Assembly: GCA_012295275.1 (NCBI GenBank)
Contig: CM022675.1
Coordinates: forward strand, 10,396,682-10,460,681
Length of the DNA: 64,000 bases
From: Chrysomallon squamiferum
Taxonomy: Eukaryota > Mollusca > Gastropoda > Neomphalida > Peltospiridae
Reading direction: 5' to 3'
The notes below the pieces were generated by a model, which worked only from the letters and a program-made list of their open reading frames with translations, was not told the DNA's origin and did not search any database. Each line of letters opens with the position of its first letter. The stretch's first letter is position 1. Both the position numbers and the translations under genes were made by a program. This document shows, in pieces, positions 1 through 21,273 of the stretch.

Positions 1-325
1 AAAAAATATATAATAATAATAATAAAATAATAAATAAATAAATAATAAAACAAAAATCGTAAAAACAAAATAAAATAAAATAAACAAATATAACAAAAAT
101 AAAAATAAACTAAGTTATTTTATTTTAAACTTGAGATGCTTTGGCTTTGAATAAAGTAGCAGCAAAGCAAAAATGTCTGTGATCTTCAATGGCCGCTAAC
201 ATGCCTCAAGATGAACAAAATTTGGCCAAGCAAGGAGAGAGACAGAGGATCGGAATAATAAAAATAAAATGAAAAAAAAAGATAATAGTATAATCTCATG
301 CATGTTACAAGATAATCCCACTAAC
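1..325 (-). other. R3HDM intron at the left edge
   Basis: Starts at the donor GTTAGT after the exon ending at 326 and continues out of the window. It is A-rich, with AAT and AAAT runs in the first 120 bp; no exon is visible. Confidence 0.75.
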
Positions 326-9072
<8,747 letters not shown>

Positions 9073-9090
9073 GGTCACCAATACTTACTG
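9073..9090 (-). other. R3HDM 5' UTR tail joined to the first coding exon
   Basis: On the minus strand a long T tract followed by CCCCCAG ends at 9091. Transcript would resume with TAA GTA TTG GTG ACC and then the ATG. The in-frame TAA immediately upstream fixes this ATG as the first possible start and shows that the upstream leader lies on another exon. Confidence 0.8.
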
Positions 9091-10007
9091 GGGGAAAAAA
9101 AAAAAAAAAAAGTAAAAGAATCAAAGAGATTATTAATATTTTTGATACAGAAACTTAAACATACTTGAAAGAAAAAAAGAAAAAAAATTGAAAATAAAAT
9201 TAATTTAAAAAAAAAAGAATTAAGGAAGGAAAGAGATCCTATATATATATTCCAGGTGGAACAGCTTTTTGCAAGTATTCCAGTGCACTTCTAACAAATT
9301 CTAGAAATCCGGTCACTGTTGCTGTCGGTACTTTAAACACACATTTTGACAACAATTTAATGATGATTACATTCCTAAATACAAGTTATACATAAACTTA
9401 ATTAATTCTAACTCCATGATAACACACTGGGATTGCTATCTGAAAAGTGGTGGAAGCAGATGCATCACACTGGTAGACTGATGAAAATACAACAGAATAC
9501 ACAAGATATTATGTTACAACTCACTCTGCAGTGACTACAAAAGCAGTGAAAGTAAAAAATCGTAACTGCTTTTTAGAAGGCACTGTAAATAATGAAGAGA
9601 ATAATGATTTGCAGAAATGTTATACTCTGAATTTAAAAAAAAAAAAAAGAATTATTATAAATTTTTAAGAGAGGAAAAATGCATTATTTTCTTGCTGGAC
9701 TAAACTTAAGTAAATTTGTTCAGTTATTTCGGTGTTTTGAACTTCTTTTAAAGACAGGAAACCATTGCGTTATAGAAACTGTAATAAAAGGTTTTTAAAA
9801 TAATCTGACACAAATACAAGAGAAAATGGTCAGCTTTATGTTTTATTCACGTCTTGAAGACGTTTGTTTTTTTAAATCTGTAATAAGTATTTTCATATTA
9901 TTTTGTGAATACAATGATAAAATAAGAAGGGAAATATTTGCACATGAAACATAATACGTTGTCACAGTAATGCTATTTACAGCAATAAATAAAATAACAC
10001 TATGTTG

Positions 10008-10014
<7 letters not shown>

Positions 10015-10040
<26 letters not shown>
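10015..10040. repeat. (TTA)n microsatellite
   Basis: Short TTA trinucleotide run in the long R3HDM intron. Confidence 0.85.
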
Positions 10041-10407
10041 GCATTAGCAACATCCTAACTGGAATTATATTAAGCTATATCAATAAATCATAATAATAAT
10101 AATAATGATTATAATAAATTTTTAAAATGAAAAGTAAATTAACATATTCAGAAAAAATATTATAATATATAACTATCAAAAAATGCTAAAATATATTTTT
10201 TCAGTACAAATCATCTGCATATTTCATTGTCACAATAAAAATAAATAAATAAATAAACAAAAGCAAATCATTACAAAAAAAAAACAAGTGTCGTTATTTT
10301 TCAAAGGCACAGTTCAAAGTATTATTCTAATTATTTTAATTATTTTAAGTTAAACTGCATTTGAAATACACCTGGGTGACATTTTGGGCAGTGTACATTG
10401 TATTTTT

Positions 10408-10409
<2 letters not shown>

Positions 10410-10444
<35 letters not shown>
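10410..10444. repeat. (AT)n microsatellite
   Basis: 35 bp AT dinucleotide run, self-complementary, in the long R3HDM intron. Confidence 0.92.
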
Positions 10445-10447
<3 letters not shown>

Positions 10448-11489
10448 TAAATCAAGTTTTACTGCAGAAAATTCTTGTAAAGTTGTAAACTTTTGAGTTT
10501 GTGGCTGTGTATTAAACTAACTCAGTTGTTTATATATTAGAACTATTGAACAGTTTCATATGTGTATTCATTAAACTTATTAGTTATCTTCTTGTTTTTA
10601 TATTTACTTATCCTGTTCCCTACTGAAGCTAAATCTGTACAAAGTCAAAGATTACACTTTCAGTTTGTTAAATTATATTGTTATTTGGAATAACAACTCC
10701 CACACCTGTGACATTTAACATTTGACATTTAAGAGAAAAAAAAAAAAAAAAAAAAATCAGTAGAAACATCAGCAAGAATTGCTTTGTATCTGACAATGTT
10801 GCTCATAAAAAATGTTGGTATAGACATATCAGAAGCTACTTCTGCTTAGTGGAGTAAATGAGTATTTAACAGCTAAGTGTTTTAATTTTTATGATTCAAA
10901 GAAAATTATACACTTTCTTGAATAACAAAAATATCAGAAAGTAAACAAACTGACTGTTGGACTCTTCTTACTAATCAGAAGGGATCATTTATACCTTCCC
11001 ACAGAAAGCAAAACACTTTTTTTTTTTTTAAATAAATACTATTATAAATAATCATTTCTATTAAAGATAAAATTTAATCTGAAAGAAACACTGTATCATC
11101 ACTGAAATTTTTCACTGATGAATGTTGAAAGTTCTGTTTGATGACAGAATGAAACCACAAATATGAAACAGTTTAAGGACAAAAGTCAAAACAAAACAAA
11201 AAATAAAAAAAATAAAAAAATAAAAGGGATAAAAAATCCAAATAAAAAAAATTCAACAAAGATAAAAAGAAACTATAAAAAATTTAAAAATAAAATAAAA
11301 ACAGAGCAACAAACAATCAATAAATTTTAAAAATTAAAAAATAAAATAAAATAAAAACGAAATAAAATAAAATAAAATAATAATAATAATAATAAATAAA
11401 TAAAAATACTTTAAAAAAAGATTTAAAACCCAGTTCTTAAACTTTAATAAAATTTTTTTTGAAAAAAAAAATTAAAAATTAAGAGTAAC

Positions 11490-11890
11490 CTTTATAAACC
11501 GCATAAAATAATGGTGAACCTAGCAGCACAGAATGTTCGGACAACAAAACAAACAGAATAAACGAGCACATCTGACATGGAACGATGAATGATCAAGTTA
11601 TGAGCCGTGCTACCAGGAACAAAAAATCTCCCAATCAATAAAATTACTTGAGAGTAAAGATGGCTGAACGACATAGTGGCCTAGATAGTGCTGAGGCAGG
11701 CTACCAGTAATCTGACAATGTTGTGAAAAGCAAGTCAATACATGCTTAGAGCTTTTAATAAGATCATCTTTCTGCAGAATGGTGCCGTTAAGTGAAATTA
11801 TCCAAATTAAGCCATGGCAACCAAGAGAAACTTTAAGCAAACATTCTGCTGTTAGTACTAGTTTGGAACTTGATGTTGTTACCATGGATT
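11490..11890 (-). other. compositionally distinct block inside the long intron, possible alternative leader exon
   Basis: About 400 bp of non-repetitive, less AT-rich sequence flanked by A-rich DNA. On the minus strand a 91-codon open frame (start near 11885) covers much of it, but the product resembles no family I know. A weak donor (TATAAAG|GTTACT) would end it at 11490. A YY1-like AAGATGGCTG is also present. It could be an alternative first exon, a lncRNA exon or old transposon sequence; I cannot decide. Confidence 0.25.
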
Positions 11891-14800
11891 GATTTTCACA
11901 AATGTCAAATGAAGAAAAATGTTTTAAAAAAATATTTAAAAAATAACAACAAAAACATAGGATTAAGAAATGTAGTAGTCCATATTTCTACATAATTATT
12001 TTTAATATTAAGTAATTTATTTCCAGGTATTTAGTAAATGAATATAACATCCCTGAAATAAAAATAATAATATTTGAATTAAGTATTATTCCATGAGTAT
12101 TCTGAAAAAATTATGATCAAACTTCTCTTACAGGATTAGAAGCAGGTGTTTTTATCTTTATCAAAGATGTCTTGGAATCATTTTTTTTTTTTTTTCACTT
12201 ATATTCTTTGACAAAAGCATAAATGGTATAAACTTTTGAAATTTGTTTTCAAGAATTTTTAAAAAAAATCTTATATTAAGTATATTATTGTTATTATTAT
12301 TATTATTTTTTTCTTTGTCCTTAGATTTCCAGAAATGGTCAGAATCAAATATAAGAACGAAGGTTTACATGAAACCATTTTTTCTTTCATTTAACTGATT
12401 TTAATAGAATATGCAAGAGAGAGAGAGAGAGAGACAGAAAGATTGTGCTACGCAACAGAACAGATGAAAACTGAAACATTATAAAAAAAAATTATCAATT
12501 AAAAAAATGTAAACTGTCAAAATACAACAGGTGTCTTACAGTTGTTAATTAACAAAAATGGCATTGTCGACAACATTATCATGCTGCCAGACAAAATCAA
12601 AAACAGTCATATCAGACAAATCAACACAGGAAAACTAAATTTTATTCATATTAAAAAGTATTACACTGACTGACATACAGTCACTTTTGGCAACCCTATT
12701 TAAAATGTTTATTTTGTTGAATAATAATTTTATAATTTACTATCCCAGCATGGCAATGTTTTATTCTACTAGACTAATACAGTTTATCCTAAAACTGTCT
12801 GTTACACACATACATTCCTTCCAAAACACACACACACACACAGTGATAATATGTAAAAGCTTTAAAACAAATTAAGATTTGTTTATAGTTAAACAGATGG
12901 ATATAATAATAAAAAAAAATTTAAAATTAAAAATTTCTTTTAAAAAAAAATCCTCAGTTCAATCAATGACATTAACAAATAAACTGTGAAAAAAATATAA
13001 AAAAATAACATCAATGACACCTGTAGAAAGAAAAAAGAATAAAATGATAACCTTTGTATAAATATGTTACATCCGCGTTCATTTGATCTCCGTGTGTTTA
13101 TTGATGTGCAACAGCTGTGAACCTGTCTTAGTTATCACGAAATTTCATGCTTCAAAGTGTCTTAAACATGAGAATTAGTCAGTATAGTGTTTTGAAATAT
13201 ATATAGAGTCATTCTGTTGTGCAATTTTAAATTTGTATAACCTCTGATGCTTGATAAAGGATATATTTTCAACGTGAACATTAATCATGATGCGTTTCTG
13301 AATTTCTAAAAATAATGATGGTGGTCATGTTGAAAATTAAATACCTCAACAATAAATACATTTAGAAATCCAAAAATTCATTTATCTTTGTGTTTTTTTA
13401 CAGATCACTTCTAACATGCATGGATCAGAAATTATACAAATTTAAAATTGCTCAAAACTTTATAATGACTCGCTATAGTGATCATGATAACTTTAAGAAA
13501 ACATTTAAAGAAATTTAAAATATAAATAATAATAATAATAATAAAACTATAGTATGGAATCTGAAATTCACCAAATATCTTAATAAAACCAATCTGTACC
13601 ACTTTTGTTTAACAAGAGGCTTAACAGTGCTTATAAAATAATAGATAACCTGTATTTACGTATTTTGAATAAATCACAAACCTACTTGATATATATTTAA
13701 ATTAAAACTGACTCTCAGAATAAAAACACTAAGCCTGTAAATATTTGGATACAATTTCTCAAAACGTCAATAATTACAGTGTATTCAGTTTTATGTGCTG
13801 TCATGCTTTCTCAATAAAATCAATATCAACTGACCACTAAATAAACTTTAACTTAAACCAAAACAATCTCAGCGACATTAAAAATGTATCAGTATGTATG
13901 ATAAATTATCAGCAACATCAGTTTTTTCTCTCTCAAAAATACCTGATTTTTTTATACAACATTTAACTCTACAACATCATTATACAATGAAACCACATTC
14001 CCCTTCTTTCGGTAATTGCATTTTACACGGTATAGCAAACCTGTATCTACTGTGTTGACACACTGGCCTGCATACAATGTAACGTACTTTAAATCTGGGT
14101 GTGGTTACACAGTAAGACATGAACAGAAAACACCCAGACAACATTCATGAGTCAAACCAAGCATAAATTTTATTTTCAGTGTCACCCATCTGAAAATAAC
14201 CACCAAGCCCTTTGATCTGATTGATGCAGCGACAGACATTAAAGTACACAACAAAAATTTCCTCCAACTAGAATTAACTTGCTGTGAACATTTTTTTTTT
14301 TGCTTATTATTTGCTTACTAAGAGGAGAAAAAAAAAATTAAAATTAAAAATTAAAAATATTAAATAGGTATAATGGTTACCTGTAAAATGTTTTTAGGTG
14401 ATGTGTGTGTTAACACCTTAGACATTTATCTGAAACATACCAGTACAAAGCTGTAACCTCCAGTATCTTTCAGACTTTGGATTAAGTAATGTTCTACAAC
14501 TGATAATTTTTATGCAAGACACTGGACATAAAAATACACACACACAAGTATCAGAATTTTTTTTTTTAATAACATTTTTATGTTATTTTGTATAAAATTA
14601 ATACTTAAAGTCATGATATGAAAATGAAAATGAAATTTTCATCTCCACTGCTACAGTCTGATTCTGATCTTTTTGTGTTTAAAATTAAAATAAAAAATTA
14701 TTCTGTAAAATATTGTGAATATATAAAAATATTCATAATAAAAAAAAAATGCAAGTGTAATGCTTGTTTTTGTAATATCCAAGAAACAATGATGTGAATA

Positions 14801-16449
14801 AATGCAAAGCAGATGTTCATAACAACCAACATTAGTAAATAAATCAATATTAGAAAGTTTAACACACACACACACCTTCAGAATAAAACAAGTAATACAG
14901 TTTTTAATGATTAAACTTAAATTAATTTAAAATGTTACAGATGATAGTCAGTGATCAACAAAAAATATGTAGTGTTTTCTCATTTTTCTTCTCAACATCA
15001 ATTACAATAATTAATCAAAAGAAAATAGTTTAAAAAAAAAAAGAATTCAAGATTTTTAAAAAAAGTGAGCATGTGAGTTTCAAGATAATCAAATTTACTA
15101 TGTATTTTCAACAAGCATAAGAATCACAAAAATATTATGTTAACACCATCAGCACATTTAACTGAATTAATATTCAAATGTTTATCTTGTCATTGATATT
15201 CAGTGACATTAAATTGTTGTTATAGATTAAAATGAACAACTGCAACTGCTTATTTAATCAATCTTTTACCATTTGGATAAAATAGATCAAACTGGGCTGA
15301 AGAAAATGTGACATGATGCTCCAGATTCCACTGAAACTCAATAATTTAACATGTTGAAGCAAATACTATAGCCACAAGGGAAGCTGAAAGATGTTAAAGA
15401 GGTCAACAAAATGCTAAAAATCAACTGCATGGAGTCAAACAACAAAATTAAATGTAATTAGTCTAAAGAATAGCAGATATATTTCTATGTGAGTGTCCTG
15501 TCATAAGAACTAAATCTAATGTTTAATGTAATTCTAAATGCATCTATGTATTCTTGTTTCTACAGAATTTTCATTATGGTATTAAATGACATGGTGAATT
15601 AAAAGGTTGCAATATTTATTCATTTTTTTTTTATTATACCAGAAATATAAAATAAATCATTTGAAAGTATAATTATTTTGCTATCAATGCCATATGGTGG
15701 GGTATATCAAAATTCTAAATTTATGTTGTTTTTGTTTACACTGTTCTGTAATGTTTAATTAAGGATTCATTATTATTACATTTTGTTATATTCAATTTAA
15801 AATTTACCAATCGATTTAATAAACCAGATCCTTGTAGTTAATTATTATTTATTTTTTTTAACTTTACTATTTCTACAATTATTGCAAGATAATAAAAATA
15901 AAATTAAAAATAAAAATCATCAGTAAAATAGCATATATGTATGCAGATATAAATGATTAAGACCTGAATATGAAACAAAATTATACTTTTTTTTTTAATG
16001 TTTCATTCTAATTAAGACATTATTTGTGTCAACTTTTCAATATTATCACAAGTCTGCTTTTTACAGCAATAAATCAATTTTTCTTCACTCTGGGTTTGCA
16101 GTTAACAGGTCACAGATCAAATATATAAATTATTTTTAGAATTTATTATTTTCTTATTCAAATTATTGCAAAGAGATAGGAAGGTTAATATGTGGACTAT
16201 CCTGACATCCATATTTAGGTTTGGCAGAAACATATTTCTAATCAAATGACTATTAGGGTCAAAAAGTAACAACCAAATCAATTTCTAAGTGAATTAGATT
16301 GATGATGTAAACTAAATCCCAAATTTTATATATTGTTCCATATTTACTGAAAACCATTAACAAACTGATAGTTTATATGTTAATCACTGCTAAAGACAGA
16401 AGTGTCACATGTGGAGTTTTTACATCAGCACATTTGATTAACACTGGGT

Positions 16450-17300
16450 GAATCTACCTCTACTGAAGCTGTTTGATACATCTTTATCTCAGACATCTAG
16501 ACAAGACTTGGACAACTTTCTGCCACGCTGCAACAGGAAATTCACTCAGATCTTGCAGGATGGCAAACTCACCTGCCCAGCTCATTTCAGGCATGCTTTA
16601 CTGGAAACAAGTTAGAGAACTGTGCTGGCCAATCCATCCTGGTGATACCTTGTTGTTCAAGAATTTCTGTCATGACCCTGGCATGATTGGGGTCTGGCAT
16701 TTTGAAGTGACTAACTTTTCTGCTCCAAATCTGCTGCAGGACAGAGAACCAATGGCCATGTAATCTTGTTCACACAGCAGACTGCCATTCATCATACTGA
16801 ATGGGGTATATGTTGGCTACAGATGCCACCCCATGATGCTGCCTCTATTGAACCAGTGACATTGTCTAACACCGGAATCAGTGAAGCTCCTCCTTAATGT
16901 CAGTAGATTAAAATTGAGTTCATGTATGAACAGTACTCAACTCAAATGAACATACTGCCATCACGTATGATAAGTGCACCAATAAAATGGGCACTTCTGT
17001 GACACTGCAGTAGTGATGGTCGAACAACCTGACAGTGGCAGCACAATTTACTGGATCTCAGTCAGTTGCATGTATTTGTATCAGATACTAGAGTCCAAGC
17101 TGCAATCTGCCACATGATGTGATAGTGTACTAGTCCTTTCTTTTTGCATTGGTTTGGGGTCTCTGACCAAATTTTGAACAGAATGTATTGCTTGGTACCA
17201 TAGCCAAAGTCAATCAACTGACACCAAATCTCATTATACATTGCCATCTTGAAGTCAGTCTAGAGCTGTTTCTCATTTTCAGTAATCAACAGATGTTGCA
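16450..17300 (-). mobile_element. decayed Tc1/mariner-family transposon with pseudogenised transposase
   Basis: On the minus strand, conceptual translation across frameshifts and stops shows the C-terminal half of a Tc1-like DDE transposase. A degraded WGG-type segment (GSIMGWHL, then TYTPFSMMNGSL) lies at roughly 16.75-16.87 kb. It is followed by a segment like ARVMTEILEQQGITRMDWPA, and then QFSNLFPVKHAWNELGRRV, which matches the family's PAxSPDLNPIEHxWDELGRRV block. The catalytic residues are interrupted by stops and frame changes, so the copy is dead. I did not find clear terminal inverted repeats; the ends are approximate. It lies in the long R3HDM intron in the same orientation. Confidence 0.75.
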
Positions 17301-17359
17301 CCAACACTGAATTTGGAATGTTTGTTGTAGATTCATGCTAATTCGATTGAAAGGAAATT

Positions 17360-17551
17360 ATGTATGGTGAATATGAAAGGCATGTGCAAAGCACACAGAT
17401 GAAGCCATCTGTGAAAAAGCAAGTAATGCACATTCGTCAGACCTTTTGGGTTGGTGTTAGTTTGCATTTAAATGGCAAATCTATTCTGGCAATTAAAACT
17501 AAAGTTGACAATTTCACTGAGAATGGACATGAAAATTTATGGGTTGCTTAA
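17360..17551 (+). mobile_element. possible second transposase fragment (plus strand)
   Basis: A 63-codon open frame contains FWVGVSLHLNGKSILAIKT, which vaguely resembles the VMVWGGVSxxGKxPLxFI segment around the second catalytic Asp of Tc1/mariner-like transposases. No catalytic triad or terminal repeats can be seen. It is opposite in orientation to the neighbouring relic, so it may be a separate insertion. The assignment is weak. Confidence 0.3.
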
Positions 17552-18476
17552 TCCAGTTTTGTTTAAATGGAATAACATTAAGTGTGATACAGAGTTCTAG
17601 CTAGCATAATGGGCATTCAGAAAATAATGATGAAAATATTGTTCGAATGTTAAATTGTTTTGATTAGAATATAATTCTACTAACATGATTTATACACCAG
17701 GAGTTTATCAACATTTTAGGTTTATGCGGACTGAGGATTTGTAGTACAAATCAGTAGAACAGCAGGTATTGTCAAAATGCACCAGTAGTTTATTTTTCAC
17801 AAGGGATTAATTTGATTTTTACATGTATGAAAGAAATTGAAAATACTTGTTAGGTCATTAATAAAAAATAACATCAATACAAACAACACTCTCTATTCAG
17901 TTCATTCAAATAAAATGACAATTATTTCATAACTTGTTTTCAAATCCAGTTAAACTGTTTCTTAAAAATTATCATTTAAACAAGATATCCCAGAATGGAT
18001 TTTAAAATTTTAATTTTATAAAAATGAATACAGAAGAAGGTTAACCAGTCACTTTCATTTCAGTGAAATAATTAACAATTAATAAATTTTAATAGTAATT
18101 AGTTACCTTCAGAAGTTAATAGCTGTCCCATAATATTTGTATTATGGCTATGTTATACATTTATAATTTGTGCAGATTGGATATTTCGGTAGGTAACCTG
18201 TATTGAATATTAACATCAATAAATACATTTTTAAAATAAACATAATTTAGATCAACATTATGTCAAATATTTGAAACAGGGCAATATAAAAATTTGTGAT
18301 TTGTACGTGTTTATCAACCAATTTTTTCGCTTTTACGAATAGCGGCATACTAGTTTATTACTTTTGTTAAACTTGAAATTGCTCTAACACTGATAGTTAC
18401 AAAGACTGATTTTAATCTAAGATCAAAGTCAATCGGACAACCCTGCCTTAAAAAAGTTATCTCAATCTAAATTTAC

Positions 18477-18720
18477 CTGTCGTTGTAGTCCCACGATGTA
18501 CGAAAGATCAAGAACTTCAAGAAGAAACTGGCGATATTACAAAAGGCATGCGACTTTTGCGTCAACGATTAGCTGTGTTGGATTGAAATGTTGTCCTCCC
18601 ACACGAGAAACACAAGTATTTATCTACATTGTCACAACAATACATAACACAGAGGACCCAGAATTCCTGTCAGACAACAGAATACCTGGGTATAACTATT
18701 ACGATTAGTGGTTCTTGCTC
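18477..18720 (-). other. candidate non-coding first exon of the R3HDM gene
   Basis: On the minus strand this block, less AT-rich than its surroundings, ends in a consensus donor (ACAG|GTAAAT) at 18477/18476. It sits just inside a promoter-like block carrying CRE and ETS motifs. Splicing to the acceptor at 9091 would give a 5' UTR intron of about 9.4 kb. The transcription start is unknown, so the upstream limit is approximate. No transcript evidence is available to me. Confidence 0.5.
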
Positions 18721-18734
18721 TGAAAATGGCAGTC

Positions 18735-18800
18735 TGAAGTGCTGTGACGTCACAGGAAGTAACATTCACTCCCGTGACATCATTGGACGCTTCATTTAAC
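18735..18800 (-). promoter_or_regulatory. promoter-like block with CRE, ETS and CCAAT-type motifs
   Basis: A perfect full CRE palindrome (TGACGTCA) lies at 18745-18752 and overlaps an ETS-type CAGGAAGT at 18753-18760. A CRE half site (TGACATCA) follows at 18775-18782, and an inverted CCAAT core (ATTGG) at 18782-18786. The clustering in AT-rich DNA is typical of a TATA-less promoter. Its position suggests it drives the R3HDM gene leftward; TOPBP1 uses the other direction. Function is inference. Confidence 0.5.
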
Positions 18801-19656
18801 CTACCGTGAACATAAACAAGCCATTAAAAGAACTTCAGTGTTTAGTGTGTTTACATTGCATTAGGAATAATATTTTTCAATGATTATTTGAATTGTTGAT
18901 AATGAGATGATTATAAATTTTAATGCGTGGGATGCTCGTTTTCCAGTGTCCTCATTTTGTTGTAATTTCCACCTTTAAACTCGACGCTTCGTTTTTGTAC
19001 CAGTTCACATTATGTTTTAGTTTACAGATTGTTCAGAACTGATAAATCTCTATATAGAGATTATTATTATCACAGCTTCTGGAACCATTAATAGTTCATT
19101 TACGATTTCATACAAACACTTTATTAATTTTAAAACATTGTAGATTTATAATTTAAGTATAGGCCGGCGTATAGCATTGATTTCACATATCGCCTATAGG
19201 CTTTAAAGCTGACGCAAGAAACAGCTATGAAATTTCACATTAATGTAACGGGCATACATATACTGAGCAATACGTAGAAAACAGAATCTGTATTAAGCGC
19301 AAGAATGAAAATATTGGATTAATGTAACAATGTGGTATAAATAAAGAGACATGTCGCGGATTTGGCACCAGATATATTTATTCCGCGCCAATAACATACT
19401 TAAAAATGTTGAACTACAGACAAATTATATATTACATTTATATCAGTACAATATATTCTGAGCGATGGGGTGAATTTACAATAGGGTGGTAATTTTTCCA
19501 ATGGATATTGCCGGCGCGGTCATAGGTTATTAAAATTCGCAAAACATTATACTCGCTTTTGAGTTGCTTTCTTTTTTGTTTTTGTTGTGGTTATTATTTA
19601 CAATGTTTCCCAGTACCTTTGCATTTATTTAAAGCTTTGTAATAATTTAAATTTTT

Positions 19657-19657
<1 letters not shown>

Positions 19658-19692
<35 letters not shown>
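19658..19692. repeat. (CA)n microsatellite
   Basis: 35 bp CA dinucleotide run in the intergenic region upstream of TOPBP1. Confidence 0.95.
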
Positions 19693-19695
<3 letters not shown>

Positions 19696-20261
19696 ATGGC
19701 CGTAAATTCATTGAGGCAAATGCCTCATATCGAAAACGACGATTTAAAAAAAAAAATTAATACAAAGATTTTATTTAATTTAATATAAAATATAAAACTA
19801 TTCCGATAGAAACGTTACCCACTGAATGAATTCGTTTATGTGTAGGGTTACCGTTTGAAGTCTACCGACATCGCTGCAATGAACGCCATAACTGACTTCA
19901 AAGACATCAGTTGTTGTCTCATTTCAAAAATAATATAGTTTCAGCCATATATATATATAGTTTAAAAAATATTTATATGGTATTACACAATAATGTTCTT
20001 TCTATTCCGGTCTCGCATTTACAACTCTGCATTGGTGCGCTAATATTCTGCTCGCATATTAGTGACAAACGATAAAAAGTCGGCATTTGTTGTGGTTTTT
20101 TTGTTCTGTTTTCTCTTTCTTTCAGAGATCACCTAAAAATTAAAATATATCGCTTTTCCATGTTTTTAAACAGTCCATGAATTAGTTTTTCATTAACTGT
20201 CAGTATCACAAATACTATTTTTTTTTTTTGGTTAATTCATGAAATCGTAGATCCCGCAAAC

Positions 20262-20300
20262 TCTCATTTCCGGTTCTGATCTATATGGCGGTCCTTGTTC
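20262..20300 (+). promoter_or_regulatory. candidate TOPBP1 promoter core with ETS and YY1-type motifs
   Basis: TTTCCGG (reverse complement of the ETS core CCGGAAA) lies at 20267-20273, and ATGGCGG (YY1-type core) at 20285-20291. These two motifs often sit together at housekeeping promoters without a TATA box. The site is about 1 kb upstream of the first coding exon. The call rests on motifs and position only. Confidence 0.35.
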
Positions 20301-21215
20301 AAAGTTTGATATTTTGTTTAGACAGTTGATCTTTGTTTTTTCTTTGACAGTTTTTAATTCTCAACAACCATTATTATTTTTTATTGTTAGTGTCCTTTAA
20401 ATCAAGATAGAATCATTTCTTTTGTTGATCGTTGTAATGGCCATAACATTGGCGATTCAAAGTAACTAACTAGTATTATTAGTAAGGGTAGTTTGTGAGA
20501 CTCGACTCGATAGGAACGTTTTCATTTATTTATTATTATTTTTTATTATTTAAAATTCTAAAAGTTTTGAGAGAATGTTCATTAAATAACCGAATCATAC
20601 CAACCGATTTTAGAAAATTGTGGAAGGTGTAGTATTAAATATAAAAATGTAAGAATAAAGACACCTGATCAGTTATCGGACCTTTACTGAAATTACTCAT
20701 CACAGTTACTTTCTGTTTATGGGAAAGTACATTTATATATTTTCCATAATCAGTATTTGTAGCCAATAATTGGTAAAAGACTGCTTCCTGTTTTATAAAT
20801 ATTTAAAAAGCTATTTTAGCTGAAGAATATCAAAATATAATAAAAGAAACCAAAGATAATAAGTTATTTGTTTATTTATTTATTTTAAAATGGATCAGTT
20901 GTAATTATGTAGGAGAATTACTTCTTTTATTACTATTTTGATAACTTTCAAATAGTTTTTTTTTTTTTTTATTTTTTATTATTTTTTTTCAGGGTTTGAT
21001 AATTTGGATTTTCTTCTGAAATGTTTAGAAAACAAACAATTTTGAATCATTTTTACTTTCCATAAAAAGTTTTCTTCAGTTTTAAGTAATTTTTAAATGT
21101 AATGTAACCAAAAAATTGGTGCACAGCTATCATGTATGTAGCTCAAAATTTGTTTTTGCAGAAGTAGTTTATTTTCTTTTATTTTAATTAAATATTATGT
21201 TTTCTTATATTTCAG

Positions 21216-21273
21216 GTATCTGATTACATTATCTGTGGAAGACTGGTTATGGTGTTGAAGTAATTTTGTTGAT
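21216..21273 (+). other. TOPBP1 5' UTR part of the first coding exon
   Basis: A T-rich tract ending in TTTCAG gives an acceptor at 21214-21215, followed by 58 nt of leader before the ATG. An in-frame TGA at 21256-21258 rules out an upstream extension of the protein in this exon. Confidence 0.75.

Larger units (their letters stand above)
9091..18476 (-). other. long intron 1 of the R3HDM gene; no coding exon recognised
   Basis: About 9.4 kb of AT-rich DNA with simple repeats, including (AT)n at 10410-10444 and (TTA)n at 10015-10040. It also holds a Tc1-like transposon relic near 16.45-17.3 kb and one block of more complex sequence at 11490-11890. Reading both strands, I saw no further conserved protein segment. 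Calling it an intron depends on the candidate leader exon at 18477-18720. Confidence 0.55.
18800..21215. other. divergent intergenic region between R3HDM and TOPBP1, including undefined TOPBP1 5' UTR exon(s)
   Basis: No coding segment is recognisable on either strand. It contains (CA)n at 19658-19692, a short perfect inverted repeat at 19712-19727, and a promoter-like motif pair at 20267-20291. TOPBP1 must have at least one leader exon here, because its first coding exon is preceded by a clean acceptor ending at 21215. I could not fix the matching donor. Confidence 0.6.

Noticed and set aside
16473-16763. 96-codon plus-strand open frame
   Set aside because: It is antisense to the degenerate Tc1-like transposase; the meaningful reading is on the minus strand.
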